Part shown: positions 1 through 5,740 of the stretch, piece by piece
How the letters are laid out: each line of letters begins with the position of its first letter
How positions within the stretch are numbered: position 1 is the first letter of the stretch
From: Campylobacteraceae bacterium
Lineage (GTDB): Bacteria; Campylobacterota; Campylobacteria; Campylobacterales; Sulfurovaceae
Reading direction: 5' to 3'
Assembly (NCBI GenBank): GCA_027056615.1
Contig: JALUKJ010000231.1
Span: 1-9,980, forward strand
Length of the DNA stretch: 9,980 nt
The notes under the pieces: model-generated
Told to the model about the DNA's origin: nothing
The model's input: the letters and a program-made list of their open reading frames with translations, nothing else
Databases searched by the model: none
Made by a program: the position numbers and the translations under genes

Positions 1-89
1 ACCTAAGGACGATTCGCCATTGCGAACAAGCATTTTTATCATTGTCGAGGAGAGAGGCGAAAGCCCGTTACCACTGAAAAGTGAGCTAA
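1..89. other. Hairpin-rich edge sequence of unknown origin
   Basis: No gene can be assigned here. The stretch is GC-richer than its surroundings and contains three perfect small hairpins: TTCGC-CATT-GCGAA (13-26), GGC-GAAA-GCC (56-65) and CACT-GAAA-AGTG (72-83). Two of them have GAAA (GNRA) tetraloops. Short frames are open through it on both strands but match no protein I recognise. It ends where the remnant of an htrA gene begins, so it may be the end of an inserted or recombined repeat, such as an IS200/IS605-type end with a structured RNA or an intergenic repeat. That origin is inference; the hairpins are seen directly. Confidence 0.4.
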
Positions 90-392
90 TCTGAAAAAGA
101 ATTTTTAAAAATTGTTACTAATCAAAATAATAGAGTTAGTGAATTAAGTGAAAAAACTAAAAAAGAGTTTAATATTCCTTCTGATACAATAGGTGTCTTT
201 ATAGAAGGTGTCTTAGAACGTAGCCAAGCAGATATGAGTGGTTTTATTGCTGGAGATATACTTATTCAGATTGAAAATCTAAAGATAGAAAACCTTAAAG
301 ATGCACAAGAGGCATTTAAGTTATATAAAGGTAGAACAAAACGTATTTATGTTAATAGAGGAGGATTTATTTTACTTCTTGTGACAAAATAG
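90..392 (+). pseudogene. HtrA/Deg serine protease, C-terminal PDZ remnant
   Basis: This frame encodes about 100 residues ending in TAG at 390-392. Its last ~85 residues read as the second PDZ domain of a periplasmic HtrA/DegP/DegQ protease. A 'SELSEKTKKEF-NIPSD' start is followed by a GVF-type strand, a 'GFIAGDILIQIEN' segment, a helix with a YKG motif, and a final strand ending LLLVTK. In the family this domain follows a trypsin-like protease domain and a first PDZ domain and helps oligomerisation or substrate binding. Here both upstream domains are absent: an in-frame TAA lies at 87-89, and I see no ATG, GTG or TTG with a ribosome site before an internal ATG at 234. The protease has therefore lost its 5' part at a junction near 85-95, or the window is joined there. 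It lies 20 bp before radA and may have been co-transcribed with it. Confidence 0.75.
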
Positions 393-402
393 TTTTTAAT
401 AT

Positions 403-406
403 GGAG
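403..406 (+). promoter_or_regulatory. Ribosome binding site fixing the radA start
   Basis: GGAG lies 6 nt before the ATG at 413. An earlier in-frame ATG at 401 has only TTTTTAAT in front of it and would put the GGAG inside the coding region. The site therefore favours 413 as the radA start, giving the usual MAKKK-type N-terminus. Confidence 0.7.
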
Positions 407-412
407 TCTAAA

Positions 413-1762
413 ATGGCAAAGAAAAAAGTACTCTTTGAGTGTCAAGCATGTGGATTACAAAGTCCACGTTGGCTAGGTAAATGTACAGGGTGTAACCAGT
501 GGGATACCATGGTAGAACTAACCTCTGAGCAGATAAAATTTGTAGAAGAGAACAAAGGTAGTAACTATCATGCTACTACTACAAAAGCCACATCTATAAC
601 CAAGGTAAAACAGGAGAACATTACACGTTTTAGTTCAGGTAGTAAAGAGCTTGACCTTGTCTTAGGAGGAGGGATTGTTCCAGGGTCACTTACCCTTATT
701 GGAGGTAGCCCAGGAATTGGTAAGTCTACCCTACTATTAAAAATTGCAGGAAACCTTGCCAAAGTTAAAACCAAAGTTCTCTATGTTTCAGGGGAAGAGT
801 CAGCAGGACAGATTAAACTTAGAGCAGATAGACTACAAGCCAATGAAAAAGAACTCTATCTACTTCCTGAAATTAACCTACAAACTATTTTAGGTGAAAT
901 TAACTCTAAAACTTATAGATTTATTATTATTGACTCCATTCAAACCCTCTATTCCGATGAAACCCCATCTGCCCCAGGGTCTGTTACCCAAGTGCGTACT
1001 ATTACCTTTGAGCTTATGCGTGTAGCAAAGAGTTTAGAGATTCCAATCTTTATTATTGGGCATATAACCAAAGATGGCTCAATTGCAGGGCCAAGAGTTT
1101 TAGAACACATGGTTGACACTGTACTCTATTTTGAGGGTGACCCAAACTCTGAACTACGACTTCTTAGAGGATTCAAAAACCGTTTTGGCTCTACTAATGA
1201 GGTAGGAATATTTGAAATGAGTAAAAATGGACTACTAGATGCTCAAACCATGGCAGGTAAATTCTTTAACAAAGAGAAACTATCATCTGGTTCAGCACTT
1301 ACCGTTATGATGGAGGGAAGTCGTCCTATTATTATTGAAATCCAAGCCTTAGTTTCTGAATCTTATGGTCACCCTAAACGAAGCTCTACAGGATTTGATA
1401 ACAATAGATTAAACATGCTTTTAGCTCTCTTAGAGAAGAAGCTTGATTTACCTTTGGGAACTTATGATGTCTTTGTAAATGTTTCAGGGGGTATTAAAGT
1501 TAATGAACCAGCTACTGACTTAGCAATCATTGCTTCTATTTTAAGCTCTTACCGTAACCGTGAATTAAGCTCTGAAACAATATTTTTAGGAGAAGTTAGT
1601 TTAACAGGAGAAATCCGTGAGATTCCTGCTCTAGGTCAACGCCTTAAAGAGTTAGAGACACAAGGGTTTAAAAAAGCTATTATTCCTACTAAACCTTTAG
1701 AGGCAACAAAAATTAAATGTTTTATTGCAAATGAGGTATCTAAAGTAGTTGAATGGATGTAA
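413..1762 (+). CDS. radA: DNA repair protein RadA (Sms)
   Basis: RadA is a RecA-like, hexameric, DNA-branch-migrating ATPase that helps process recombination intermediates in the cytoplasm. From the start at 413 the protein has 449 residues, a normal family length. An N-terminal C4 zinc finger has cysteines at about 10, 13, 24 and 27. A Walker A motif GGSPGIGKST lies at about 97-106 and a Walker B-like segment FIIIDS at about 170-175. The RadA-specific KNRFG motif is at about 255-259. The last ~170 residues form the Lon-protease-like domain (YDVFVNVSGGIKVNEPATDLA), which in RadA is structural and not proteolytic. A longer frame starts at 401, but GGAG at 403-406 suits the ATG at 413. The gene follows the htrA remnant by 20 bp. 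A small dyad, TGTAAC-ACAATA-GTTACA, overlaps its stop codon (1758-1775). All key motifs are intact. Confidence 0.95.
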   Translation: MAKKKVLFECQACGLQSPRWLGKCTGCNQWDTMVELTSEQIKFVEENKGSNYHATTTKATSITKVKQENITRFSSGSKELDLVLGGGIVPGSLTLIGGSPGIGKSTLLLKIAGNLAKVKTKVLYVSGEESAGQIKLRADRLQANEKELYLLPEINLQTILGEINSKTYRFIIIDSIQTLYSDETPSAPGSVTQVRTITFELMRVAKSLEIPIFIIGHITKDGSIAGPRVLEHMVDTVLYFEGDPNSELRLLRGFKNRFGSTNEVGIFEMSKNGLLDAQTMAGKFFNKEKLSSGSALTVMMEGSRPIIIEIQALVSESYGHPKRSSTGFDNNRLNMLLALLEKKLDLPLGTYDVFVNVSGGIKVNEPATDLAIIASILSSYRNRELSSETIFLGEVSLTGEIREIPALGQRLKELETQGFKKAIIPTKPLEATKIKCFIANEVSKVVEWM

Positions 1763-1821
1763 CACAATAGTTACACAATCATAAAATACAATATCTAAAA
1801 ACACTTTTAAAGGAAATATTT

Positions 1822-2445
1822 ATGATAAAGAAAATAACACTTACATCTATATTAATGCTATCTATATCAACCATAACAAATGCAGGAGACTCTACAATAA
1901 AACCAATGATTCAATTTGGCTATGATTTTGGAGGAAAAACATTGGCTACTGTCTACAATAACTATGATGGAACAACAAATATACGAGCAGGTTCAGGAGT
2001 AAGATTAGAAGCAGGTGCAATGGTCTCTTCTCCTCAAAATCCCTTAGAACTTCAATTTTTAGTGGGTTATAAATTTGAGGGAGAGACAGCTTCTAATGGT
2101 GATGTAACATGGGATAGCACTCCTTTTACTGCTCTAGTAATGTTCAAAAATAGAAGATGGAAGTTTGGTGGAGGAGTTACATATCATTTAAACCCTTATC
2201 TATCTGGTTCATTCTCAGGTTATGATAGAGGTGAGTATTTTAACGATGCAGTTAATGACCGATATGACGATGCTATTGGTGGAATAGCTCAAGTTGACTA
2301 TAGAGCAACCGATAACTTTGCAATAGGTATTAGAGGAACATATATTGAGTATAAACTCAAAAATGATTCCTCCGTAACGGCTAATGGAAGTAGCATAGGC
2401 TTTAACTTTAGCTATGCTTTTGGAGAACCTTCAGAGTTTAGGTAA
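1822..2445 (+). CDS. Secreted outer-membrane beta-barrel protein
   Basis: This is a 207-residue exported protein of unknown specific function. It has a clear signal peptide: MIKK, then a hydrophobic core, then TNA with likely cleavage after A21. The mature part alternates short amphipathic beta strands and Gly/Asn/Asp-rich turns, for example LRLEAGAMV-, LQFLVGYKF-, WKFGGGVTYHL- and FAIGIRGTYIEYKL-type strands. The last strand, SSIGFNFSYAF, ends in an aromatic residue as in outer-membrane barrels, although the chain runs on for GEPSEFR. The size suits a small barrel of about eight to ten strands, resembling 'porin family/outer membrane beta-barrel' proteins of Campylobacterota. AAGGAA at 1810-1815 is a good ribosome site 6 nt before the ATG. 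The gene is 59 bp after radA and may have its own promoter in that gap. It ends 3 bp from the convergent M23 peptidase gene. The barrel call is by pattern; no function can be assigned. Confidence 0.7.
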   Translation: MIKKITLTSILMLSISTITNAGDSTIKPMIQFGYDFGGKTLATVYNNYDGTTNIRAGSGVRLEAGAMVSSPQNPLELQFLVGYKFEGETASNGDVTWDSTPFTALVMFKNRRWKFGGGVTYHLNPYLSGSFSGYDRGEYFNDAVNDRYDDAIGGIAQVDYRATDNFAIGIRGTYIEYKLKNDSSVTANGSSIGFNFSYAFGEPSEFR

Positions 2446-2457
2446 AGATTATTTACC
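2441..2457. terminator. Possible shared dyad between convergent genes
   Basis: GGTAAA-GATTA-TTTACC forms a perfect 6-bp stem spanning the stop codons of both convergent genes (TAA at 2443-2445 on plus, TAA at 2449-2451 on minus). The outer GAG (2434-2436) and CTC (2458-2460) could extend the stem across a bulge. There is no T-tract on either side, so this is at best a weak bidirectional terminator. Confidence 0.25.
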
Positions 2458-3861
2458 CTCAATAATCTTATCAGCCTCTTTAAAGACCTTATCTACATTG
2501 TCTCTAATCCATTTTCTGTCCATCCACTCTTCAGGACGTACCTCAACCCCTTGTACCAAAATACCAAAGTGTAGGTGGTCACCAAGGGCTAAACCTGTTC
2601 GACCTGTTTTAGCAATAACCGTTCCAGCATTAATATGGTCACCCTTTCTCACCAAGATAGTAGAGCAGTGTCCATAAAGAGTATATAACCCTAAACCATG
2701 GTCAATCATTGGCATATTACCATAAATTCCATTGCTCTCATCATTAACAACTGTTCCTGCGTTAGAGCTTACAATATTTGCCATTTTAGTACTTGCCATA
2801 TCTAAACCAACATGATAAGATTGAGAAACTTCATTACTTTTATCTTGATAGTAATAGTGTCGATGGTCACCAAAAGATGCAACTTTTGCAGCATTTTTAA
2901 GTGGATAAAAACGTTTTATCTTCCATGAATCTATCATCTCATCAGAAACTACTTTTCCTAAATTATGAATAACTTCTTCATTTTCAAGTCTCATAGTCTC
3001 ATTAATTGCTCTAAGTTTATCCATTCTATCTTCAATAGTCGAAAACTTAGGTTCACTAGCAATTAAATCAGAAATCTTTCCATCAATAAATTTATCTTTA
3101 GCTTGAATCCAAGAGGTCTTATATTTTTTTGATAACAAGTAAAGAGGAATATTAGCTATACGTTTATTTCCTGCCATATCTTCAGCTGTAATATTTGCTG
3201 TAAAACTCTCTTGGTTAAATGGCCAAGCAATCAATGTTGCATAATAACCCTCTTTTTTATAAGGTTCAGCCTTAAAGAAGTGTCCTCCTGCCTCTACAAA
3301 GAAGCTCTTAAGTGATTCATCTTTAACCTGAAAAACTACCAAAGCAGAACCACCACGAGTAATAGAGTATGAGTTCGATAAAATATTTACATCAGGACGT
3401 TTATAATCTACCTTTACATTAATAACTTTATGAAGTTTATTTCCTTGAAAAAAGTTCCAATTACTCTTGTCTCTTGCATCAATAGTGAGTTGAAGTTTTG
3501 TAGCTTTTGGGTCTAAGATTACACTATTAATGGCTTTTTTAGGATATTGTATCTCAATAACTTTCTCTTTAATATTCTCTAAAATCATCTCATTAGCAAC
3601 TACTATCTCATGTTTACCATCATTAAGCTTTACTTCATAATCTTTAAGTCCACTATCATCTGAAAGTTTAATCGTTAAAGGGTCTTTACGATTCCAATAG
3701 ATAAAATTTGGTACATTAACAGTAGGAGCATTACGTTCAAAACTCTTTGAGGTATAAACAAACGCTCCACCTGCTACCAGTACAATTAAAATTATTATCC
3801 ATAAAGAGTTTGAACTTCTATCTCTTCTACCATAATATCCTCGTCTACGTCTATAACTCAT
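2449..3861 (-). CDS. Membrane-anchored M23 (LytM-type) peptidase
   Basis: This is a 470-residue predicted peptidoglycan endopeptidase. It has an Arg-rich cytoplasmic tail (1-15), one membrane helix (about 20-37) and a long periplasmic region. The region from about 45 to 250 is beta-rich with two or more Ig-like repeats. A helical segment (about 260-310) leads to the C-terminal LytM domain. The zinc/catalytic signature is complete: HVGLD (H350, D354), YGH (H398) and HLH (H429, H431). By comparison with LytM, H350, D354 and H431 should bind zinc, and H398 and H429 should assist catalysis, so the enzyme looks active. Campylobacterota use several M23 enzymes (the Csd group) to trim peptide crosslinks and set cell shape, but I cannot assign this one to a named member. 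AGAGGA 7 nt before the ATG is the ribosome site, and a promoter is proposed at 3920-3948. The gene is convergent with the beta-barrel gene and transcribed separately from nadC, 159 bp upstream. Confidence 0.88.
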   Translation of the reverse strand: MSYRRRRGYYGRRDRSSNSLWIIILIVLVAGGAFVYTSKSFERNAPTVNVPNFIYWNRKDPLTIKLSDDSGLKDYEVKLNDGKHEIVVANEMILENIKEKVIEIQYPKKAINSVILDPKATKLQLTIDARDKSNWNFFQGNKLHKVINVKVDYKRPDVNILSNSYSITRGGSALVVFQVKDESLKSFFVEAGGHFFKAEPYKKEGYYATLIAWPFNQESFTANITAEDMAGNKRIANIPLYLLSKKYKTSWIQAKDKFIDGKISDLIASEPKFSTIEDRMDKLRAINETMRLENEEVIHNLGKVVSDEMIDSWKIKRFYPLKNAAKVASFGDHRHYYYQDKSNEVSQSYHVGLDMASTKMANIVSSNAGTVVNDESNGIYGNMPMIDHGLGLYTLYGHCSTILVRKGDHINAGTVIAKTGRTGLALGDHLHFGILVQGVEVRPEEWMDRKWIRDNVDKVFKEADKIIEGK

Positions 3862-3919
3862 ATAATAATCCTCTTTTTTAGTTTATATATTAATATTGTC
3901 AACATTAATTTAATCTCTA

Positions 3920-3948
3920 ATTTTAGCAAAATGTAATAAAAAGTCTAA
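3920..3948 (-). promoter_or_regulatory. Probable sigma-70 promoter of the M23 peptidase gene
   Basis: Read on the minus strand, TTAGAC (3943-3948) is followed by exactly 17 nt and then TAAAAT (3920-3925). The -10 box is preceded by TGC, which makes it an extended -10. Transcription would begin near 3913, leaving a leader of about 50 nt before the ATG at 3861. Confidence 0.5.
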
Positions 3949-4020
3949 GTAATTTGGTAACATTAAACCTATATTAGACACTTATACCTCTTTCTTTTCA
4001 TTTTTTAGTATCTCTTTTTA

Positions 4021-4842
4021 CTACGCCTCTATCTTCATAGATAAGTCTATCCAATTTGCTTGATGAATAAGAGAACCAGAGGAGATAGCATCAACTCCTG
4101 TTTTAGCAATCTCTTCAATAGTATCAAGGCTTACATTACCACTTGCTTCAAGTAAAATATGTGGATAGTTCTCATCACGGTAAGCAACCACTGCTCTAAT
4201 AATCTTATTTCTCATATTGTCACACATTACAATATCAGCACCTGCATCCATGGCACTCTTCACCCCATCAAAATCTTCACATTCAATCTCAACTTTAGAG
4301 GTAAAAGGAATCTTTTGACGAACTTCTACCATAAACTCATTTAGATTATCAATAGTTTTCAAATGAGTATCTTTTAACATTAAACAGTCATCAAGTCCCA
4401 TTCGATGATTTATCCCTCCTCCACAACGAACGGCATACTTCTCAAACTCTCTTAAAAGTGGTCGTGTCTTTCGTGTATCTAGCAACTTCACACCATAGGG
4501 TTTTACTTTATCTACAAACTTTCCTGTCAAAGTAGCAATAGAAGAGGCATGAAGTGCAATATCTAAAATAGAACGCTCCAAAGATAGAATATGGTGAGAG
4601 TTCCCATAAATATAAAGAAGTTTTTCACCTACCTTAAAAGAGGAGCTATCTTCTATATTCCATTTAATTTTTAGACCATACATATTTGCTAAAACATCAA
4701 TATACTCTCGACCAGCAAAAATACCATCAGATTTTGCAATAATATAGGCACTAACCTCTTTAGCTTTAGAGATACGAGTAAAGAGGTCACCCCTACCAAT
4801 ATCTTCACTTACCATAGCTTCTATAAATTTCTCTTTTAACAC
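4021..4842 (-). CDS. nadC: Nicotinate-nucleotide pyrophosphorylase (carboxylating)
   Basis: NadC is quinolinate phosphoribosyltransferase. It joins quinolinate and PRPP to give nicotinate mononucleotide, CO2 and pyrophosphate, in cytoplasmic de novo NAD synthesis. The protein has 273 residues. The N-terminal EDIGRGDL motif is at 13-20 and the helix ERSILDIALHASSIATLT at about 89-106. The substrate/PRPP-binding segment LDTRKTRPLLREFEKYAV with GGGINHR is at about 121-147, followed by LKDTH. C-terminal barrel strands carry VEIECEDF, ADIVMCDN, LLEASGNVSL and GVDAISSGSLIHQ. The start is GTG at 4840-4842. AAGG precedes it by about 9 nt, and this start gives the normal distance to the EDxGxGD motif; an internal ATG at residue 10 is less likely. 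The ModD paralogue is less likely because the whole protein follows Helicobacter-type NadC and no molybdate genes are nearby. nadA and nadB are not in the window. It diverges from smpB. Confidence 0.93.
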   Translation of the reverse strand: MLKEKFIEAMVSEDIGRGDLFTRISKAKEVSAYIIAKSDGIFAGREYIDVLANMYGLKIKWNIEDSSSFKVGEKLLYIYGNSHHILSLERSILDIALHASSIATLTGKFVDKVKPYGVKLLDTRKTRPLLREFEKYAVRCGGGINHRMGLDDCLMLKDTHLKTIDNLNEFMVEVRQKIPFTSKVEIECEDFDGVKSAMDAGADIVMCDNMRNKIIRAVVAYRDENYPHILLEASGNVSLDTIEEIAKTGVDAISSGSLIHQANWIDLSMKIEA

Positions 4843-4869
4843 TTTTAGTGACCTTATATTTTTTATAGA

Positions 4870-4878
4870 ATTATATCA
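4870..4878 (-). promoter_or_regulatory. nadC promoter, extended -10
   Basis: On the minus strand TGATATAAT is a consensus extended -10 (TGnTATAAT, with the hexamer at 4870-4875). It lies about 28 bp before the nadC GTG, predicting a leader of about 20 nt that includes the AAGG site. No good -35 box is visible, which suits an extended -10 promoter. It is back to back with the smpB promoter. Confidence 0.6.
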
Positions 4879-4886
4879 TTAAGAGC

Positions 4887-4903
4887 TTTTTTTTAGATAT
4901 AAT
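4887..4903 (+). promoter_or_regulatory. smpB promoter
   Basis: TATAAT at 4898-4903 follows a run of eight T (4887-4894) and lies 21 bp before the smpB ATG. A T-rich tract just before the -10, with no clear -35, is the common vegetative promoter form in Campylobacter and Helicobacter. The resulting leader is only about 15 nt. Confidence 0.6.
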
Positions 4904-4924
4904 TACTTTAAAAAAGAATATATT

Positions 4925-5383
4925 ATGTCCATCAATTTAATAGCAAAAAATAAAAAAGCTTACCATGACTATGAGATACTTGAAAAATATGAAGCAGGGA
5001 TTATTCTACAAGGATATGAAGTTAAAGCCCTAAGAGAAAAAAGAGCCAATCTAAAGGATTCCTTTTGTCGTTTTATCAAGGGTGAGTTACATCTTATGAA
5101 TACTCACATAGCCCACTTAGATACAACAAACAGAAACTTTGCAAGAGATACAAGAAGCCCAAGAAAACTACTGCTTCACAAACAAGAGCTAGATAAACTC
5201 TATGAAAAAGTACAAAAAGATGGGCTAACTATTGTTCCTCTTATGCTCTATTTCAATGAAAGAAACTTAGTAAAGGTTAGTATAGCAGTAGCCAAAGGAA
5301 AACAGCTACACGACAAAAGAGAAACAATGAAACGAAAAACACAGCTAAGAGAAGCTGCTCAGGCTATGAAAAATTATAAATGA
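4925..5383 (+). CDS. smpB: SsrA (tmRNA)-binding protein SmpB
   Basis: SmpB binds tmRNA and delivers it to stalled ribosomes for trans-translation, freeing the ribosome and tagging the nascent peptide. The protein has 152 residues, the standard length. It shows NKKAYHDYEILEKYEAGI near the N-terminus (9-26), the GYEVKALR and NLKDSF segments, an RKLLLHKQEL segment (80-89), a TIVPL strand, and KGKQLHDKRE (124-133), which is the conserved GK..yDKRE motif. A basic C-terminal tail (134-152) is the part that enters the mRNA channel. The ribosome site is weak (AAAGAA at 4913-4918). The tmRNA gene itself is not in this window. A 357-bp gap with no plus-strand gene follows. Confidence 0.95.
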   Translation: MSINLIAKNKKAYHDYEILEKYEAGIILQGYEVKALREKRANLKDSFCRFIKGELHLMNTHIAHLDTTNRNFARDTRSPRKLLLHKQELDKLYEKVQKDGLTIVPLMLYFNERNLVKVSIAVAKGKQLHDKRETMKRKTQLREAAQAMKNYK

Positions 5384-5403
5384 TGAGTTATGTTTATGTT
5401 ATC

Positions 5404-5523
5404 TTAATAGATAACTCTTAAACCATCATTATAATATTTTACAAATTCAGCAAAATCTTTAACCGTCTTACATCCGTATTCAATTGCAATTTTTATAACG
5501 TTACTATCACTATAATGTTTCAT
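5404..5523 (-). CDS. Small ORF, 39 residues, unknown function
   Basis: I do not recognise this protein. The ORF runs from ATG at 5521-5523 to TAA at 5404-5406. It begins MKHYSDSNVIKIAIEYG and ends YYNDGLRVIY, with a middle segment CKTVKDFAEFVKYY that looks helical. It has no signal peptide or membrane segment and is mildly charged. Support for translation comes from AGGAAA (5528-5533 on the complement) 4-8 nt before the ATG, and from a TATAAAAT box 64-71 bp upstream (5587-5594). An imperfect 13-bp dyad lies between promoter and ribosome site. It faces smpB, and its stop codon falls in the loop of GTTATC-TTAATA-GATAAC (5398-5415). It could be a real small protein, the N-terminus of a decayed gene (a regulator or an antitoxin, for example), or chance. 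Confidence 0.4.
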   Translation of the reverse strand: MKHYSDSNVIKIAIEYGCKTVKDFAEFVKYYNDGLRVIY

Positions 5524-5536
5524 AATTTTTCCTATT

Positions 5537-5575
5537 ATTAGTTCTATTTGTTTTACTAAATAAAACTAATTTTTT
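5537..5575. promoter_or_regulatory. 13-bp dyad in the small-ORF leader, T-run on plus
   Basis: ATTAGTTcTATTT (5537-5549) and AAATAaAACTAAT (5558-5570) pair at 12 of 13 positions around an 8-nt loop. On the plus strand six T follow (5570-5575), so it could end smpB transcripts about 150 nt past the stop. On the minus strand it would fold in the leader of the 39-residue ORF, ending 3 nt before the ribosome site region, and might act on translation or serve as an operator. Confidence 0.35.
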
Positions 5576-5586
5576 ACTATGAAAGT

Positions 5587-5594
5587 ATTTTATA
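5587..5594 (-). promoter_or_regulatory. Possible -10 box for the small ORF
   Basis: On the minus strand TATAAAAT is preceded by a T-rich stretch (CATTTTTTATTC), the same form as the smpB promoter. The predicted leader of about 55 nt would contain the dyad at 5537-5570. In DNA this AT-rich such matches arise easily by chance. Confidence 0.3.
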
Positions 5595-5652
5595 GAATAA
5601 AAAATGAATTAAAACTTAATTGTAATAATTTATTTTAAAATTTGAGACTACT

Positions 5653-5675
5653 AATAATATATACTATTATTTTTT
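5653..5675 (+). terminator. AT-only hairpin followed by T-run
   Basis: AATAATA-TATAC-TATTATT is a perfect 7-bp stem followed by four further T. It has the form of an intrinsic terminator, but the stem has no G-C pairs, and no plus-strand gene lies close upstream, so its role is doubtful. Confidence 0.2.
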
Positions 5676-5721
5676 AACTTCTACTATTGATAGATTAATA
5701 GAAACTATTAATTTTAGATAG

Positions 5722-5738
5722 TTTTGATTTCATCAAAA
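5722..5738 (-). terminator. Hairpin just after the purF stop
   Basis: TTTTGAT-TTC-ATCAAAA is a perfect 7-bp stem with a 3-nt loop, beginning 2 bp past the purF stop codon on the minus strand. The position suits a terminator or a 3'-end-stabilising stem, but no clean U-tract follows on the minus strand. An ATTAATAG-AAA-CTATTAAT dyad (5694-5712) lies just beyond. Confidence 0.35.
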
Positions 5739-5740
5739 TA

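Larger units (their letters stand above)
5384..5740. other. AT-rich intergenic region with one small ORF and dyads
   Basis: This is the only long stretch without a standard gene. It holds a 39-codon minus-strand ORF (5404-5523) with a good ribosome site, a proposed promoter for it, and AT-rich inverted repeats at 5385-5417, 5537-5570, 5653-5671, 5694-5712 and 5722-5738. The part from 5600 to 5650 shows nothing I can interpret. Confidence 0.6.

Noticed and set aside
1..89. 3' end of a group II intron or an integron attC site
   Set aside because: No domain V pattern (AGC triad and 34-nt hairpin) and no RYYYAAC/GTTRRRY pair could be found.
401..412. An earlier ATG for radA giving MESK before MAKKK
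   Set aside because: It has no ribosome site, and its own codons contain the GGAG that serves the ATG at 413.
2414..2677. An 87-codon plus-strand frame opposite the M23 peptidase gene
   Set aside because: It is antisense to the conserved LytM catalytic domain and has no protein character; similar open frames opposite radA, nadC and dapB were dropped for the same reason.
3882..3902. TTGACA (3897-3902, minus) as -35 with TATAAA (3882-3887) as -10 for the M23 gene
   Set aside because: Only 9 nt separate the two boxes. The TTAGAC-17-TGCTAAAAT arrangement at 3920-3948 is better.
4021..4842. ModD (molybdenum-associated paralogue) in place of NadC
   Set aside because: All NadC motifs are present, the sequence reads like Helicobacter-type NadC, and no molybdate transport genes are adjacent.
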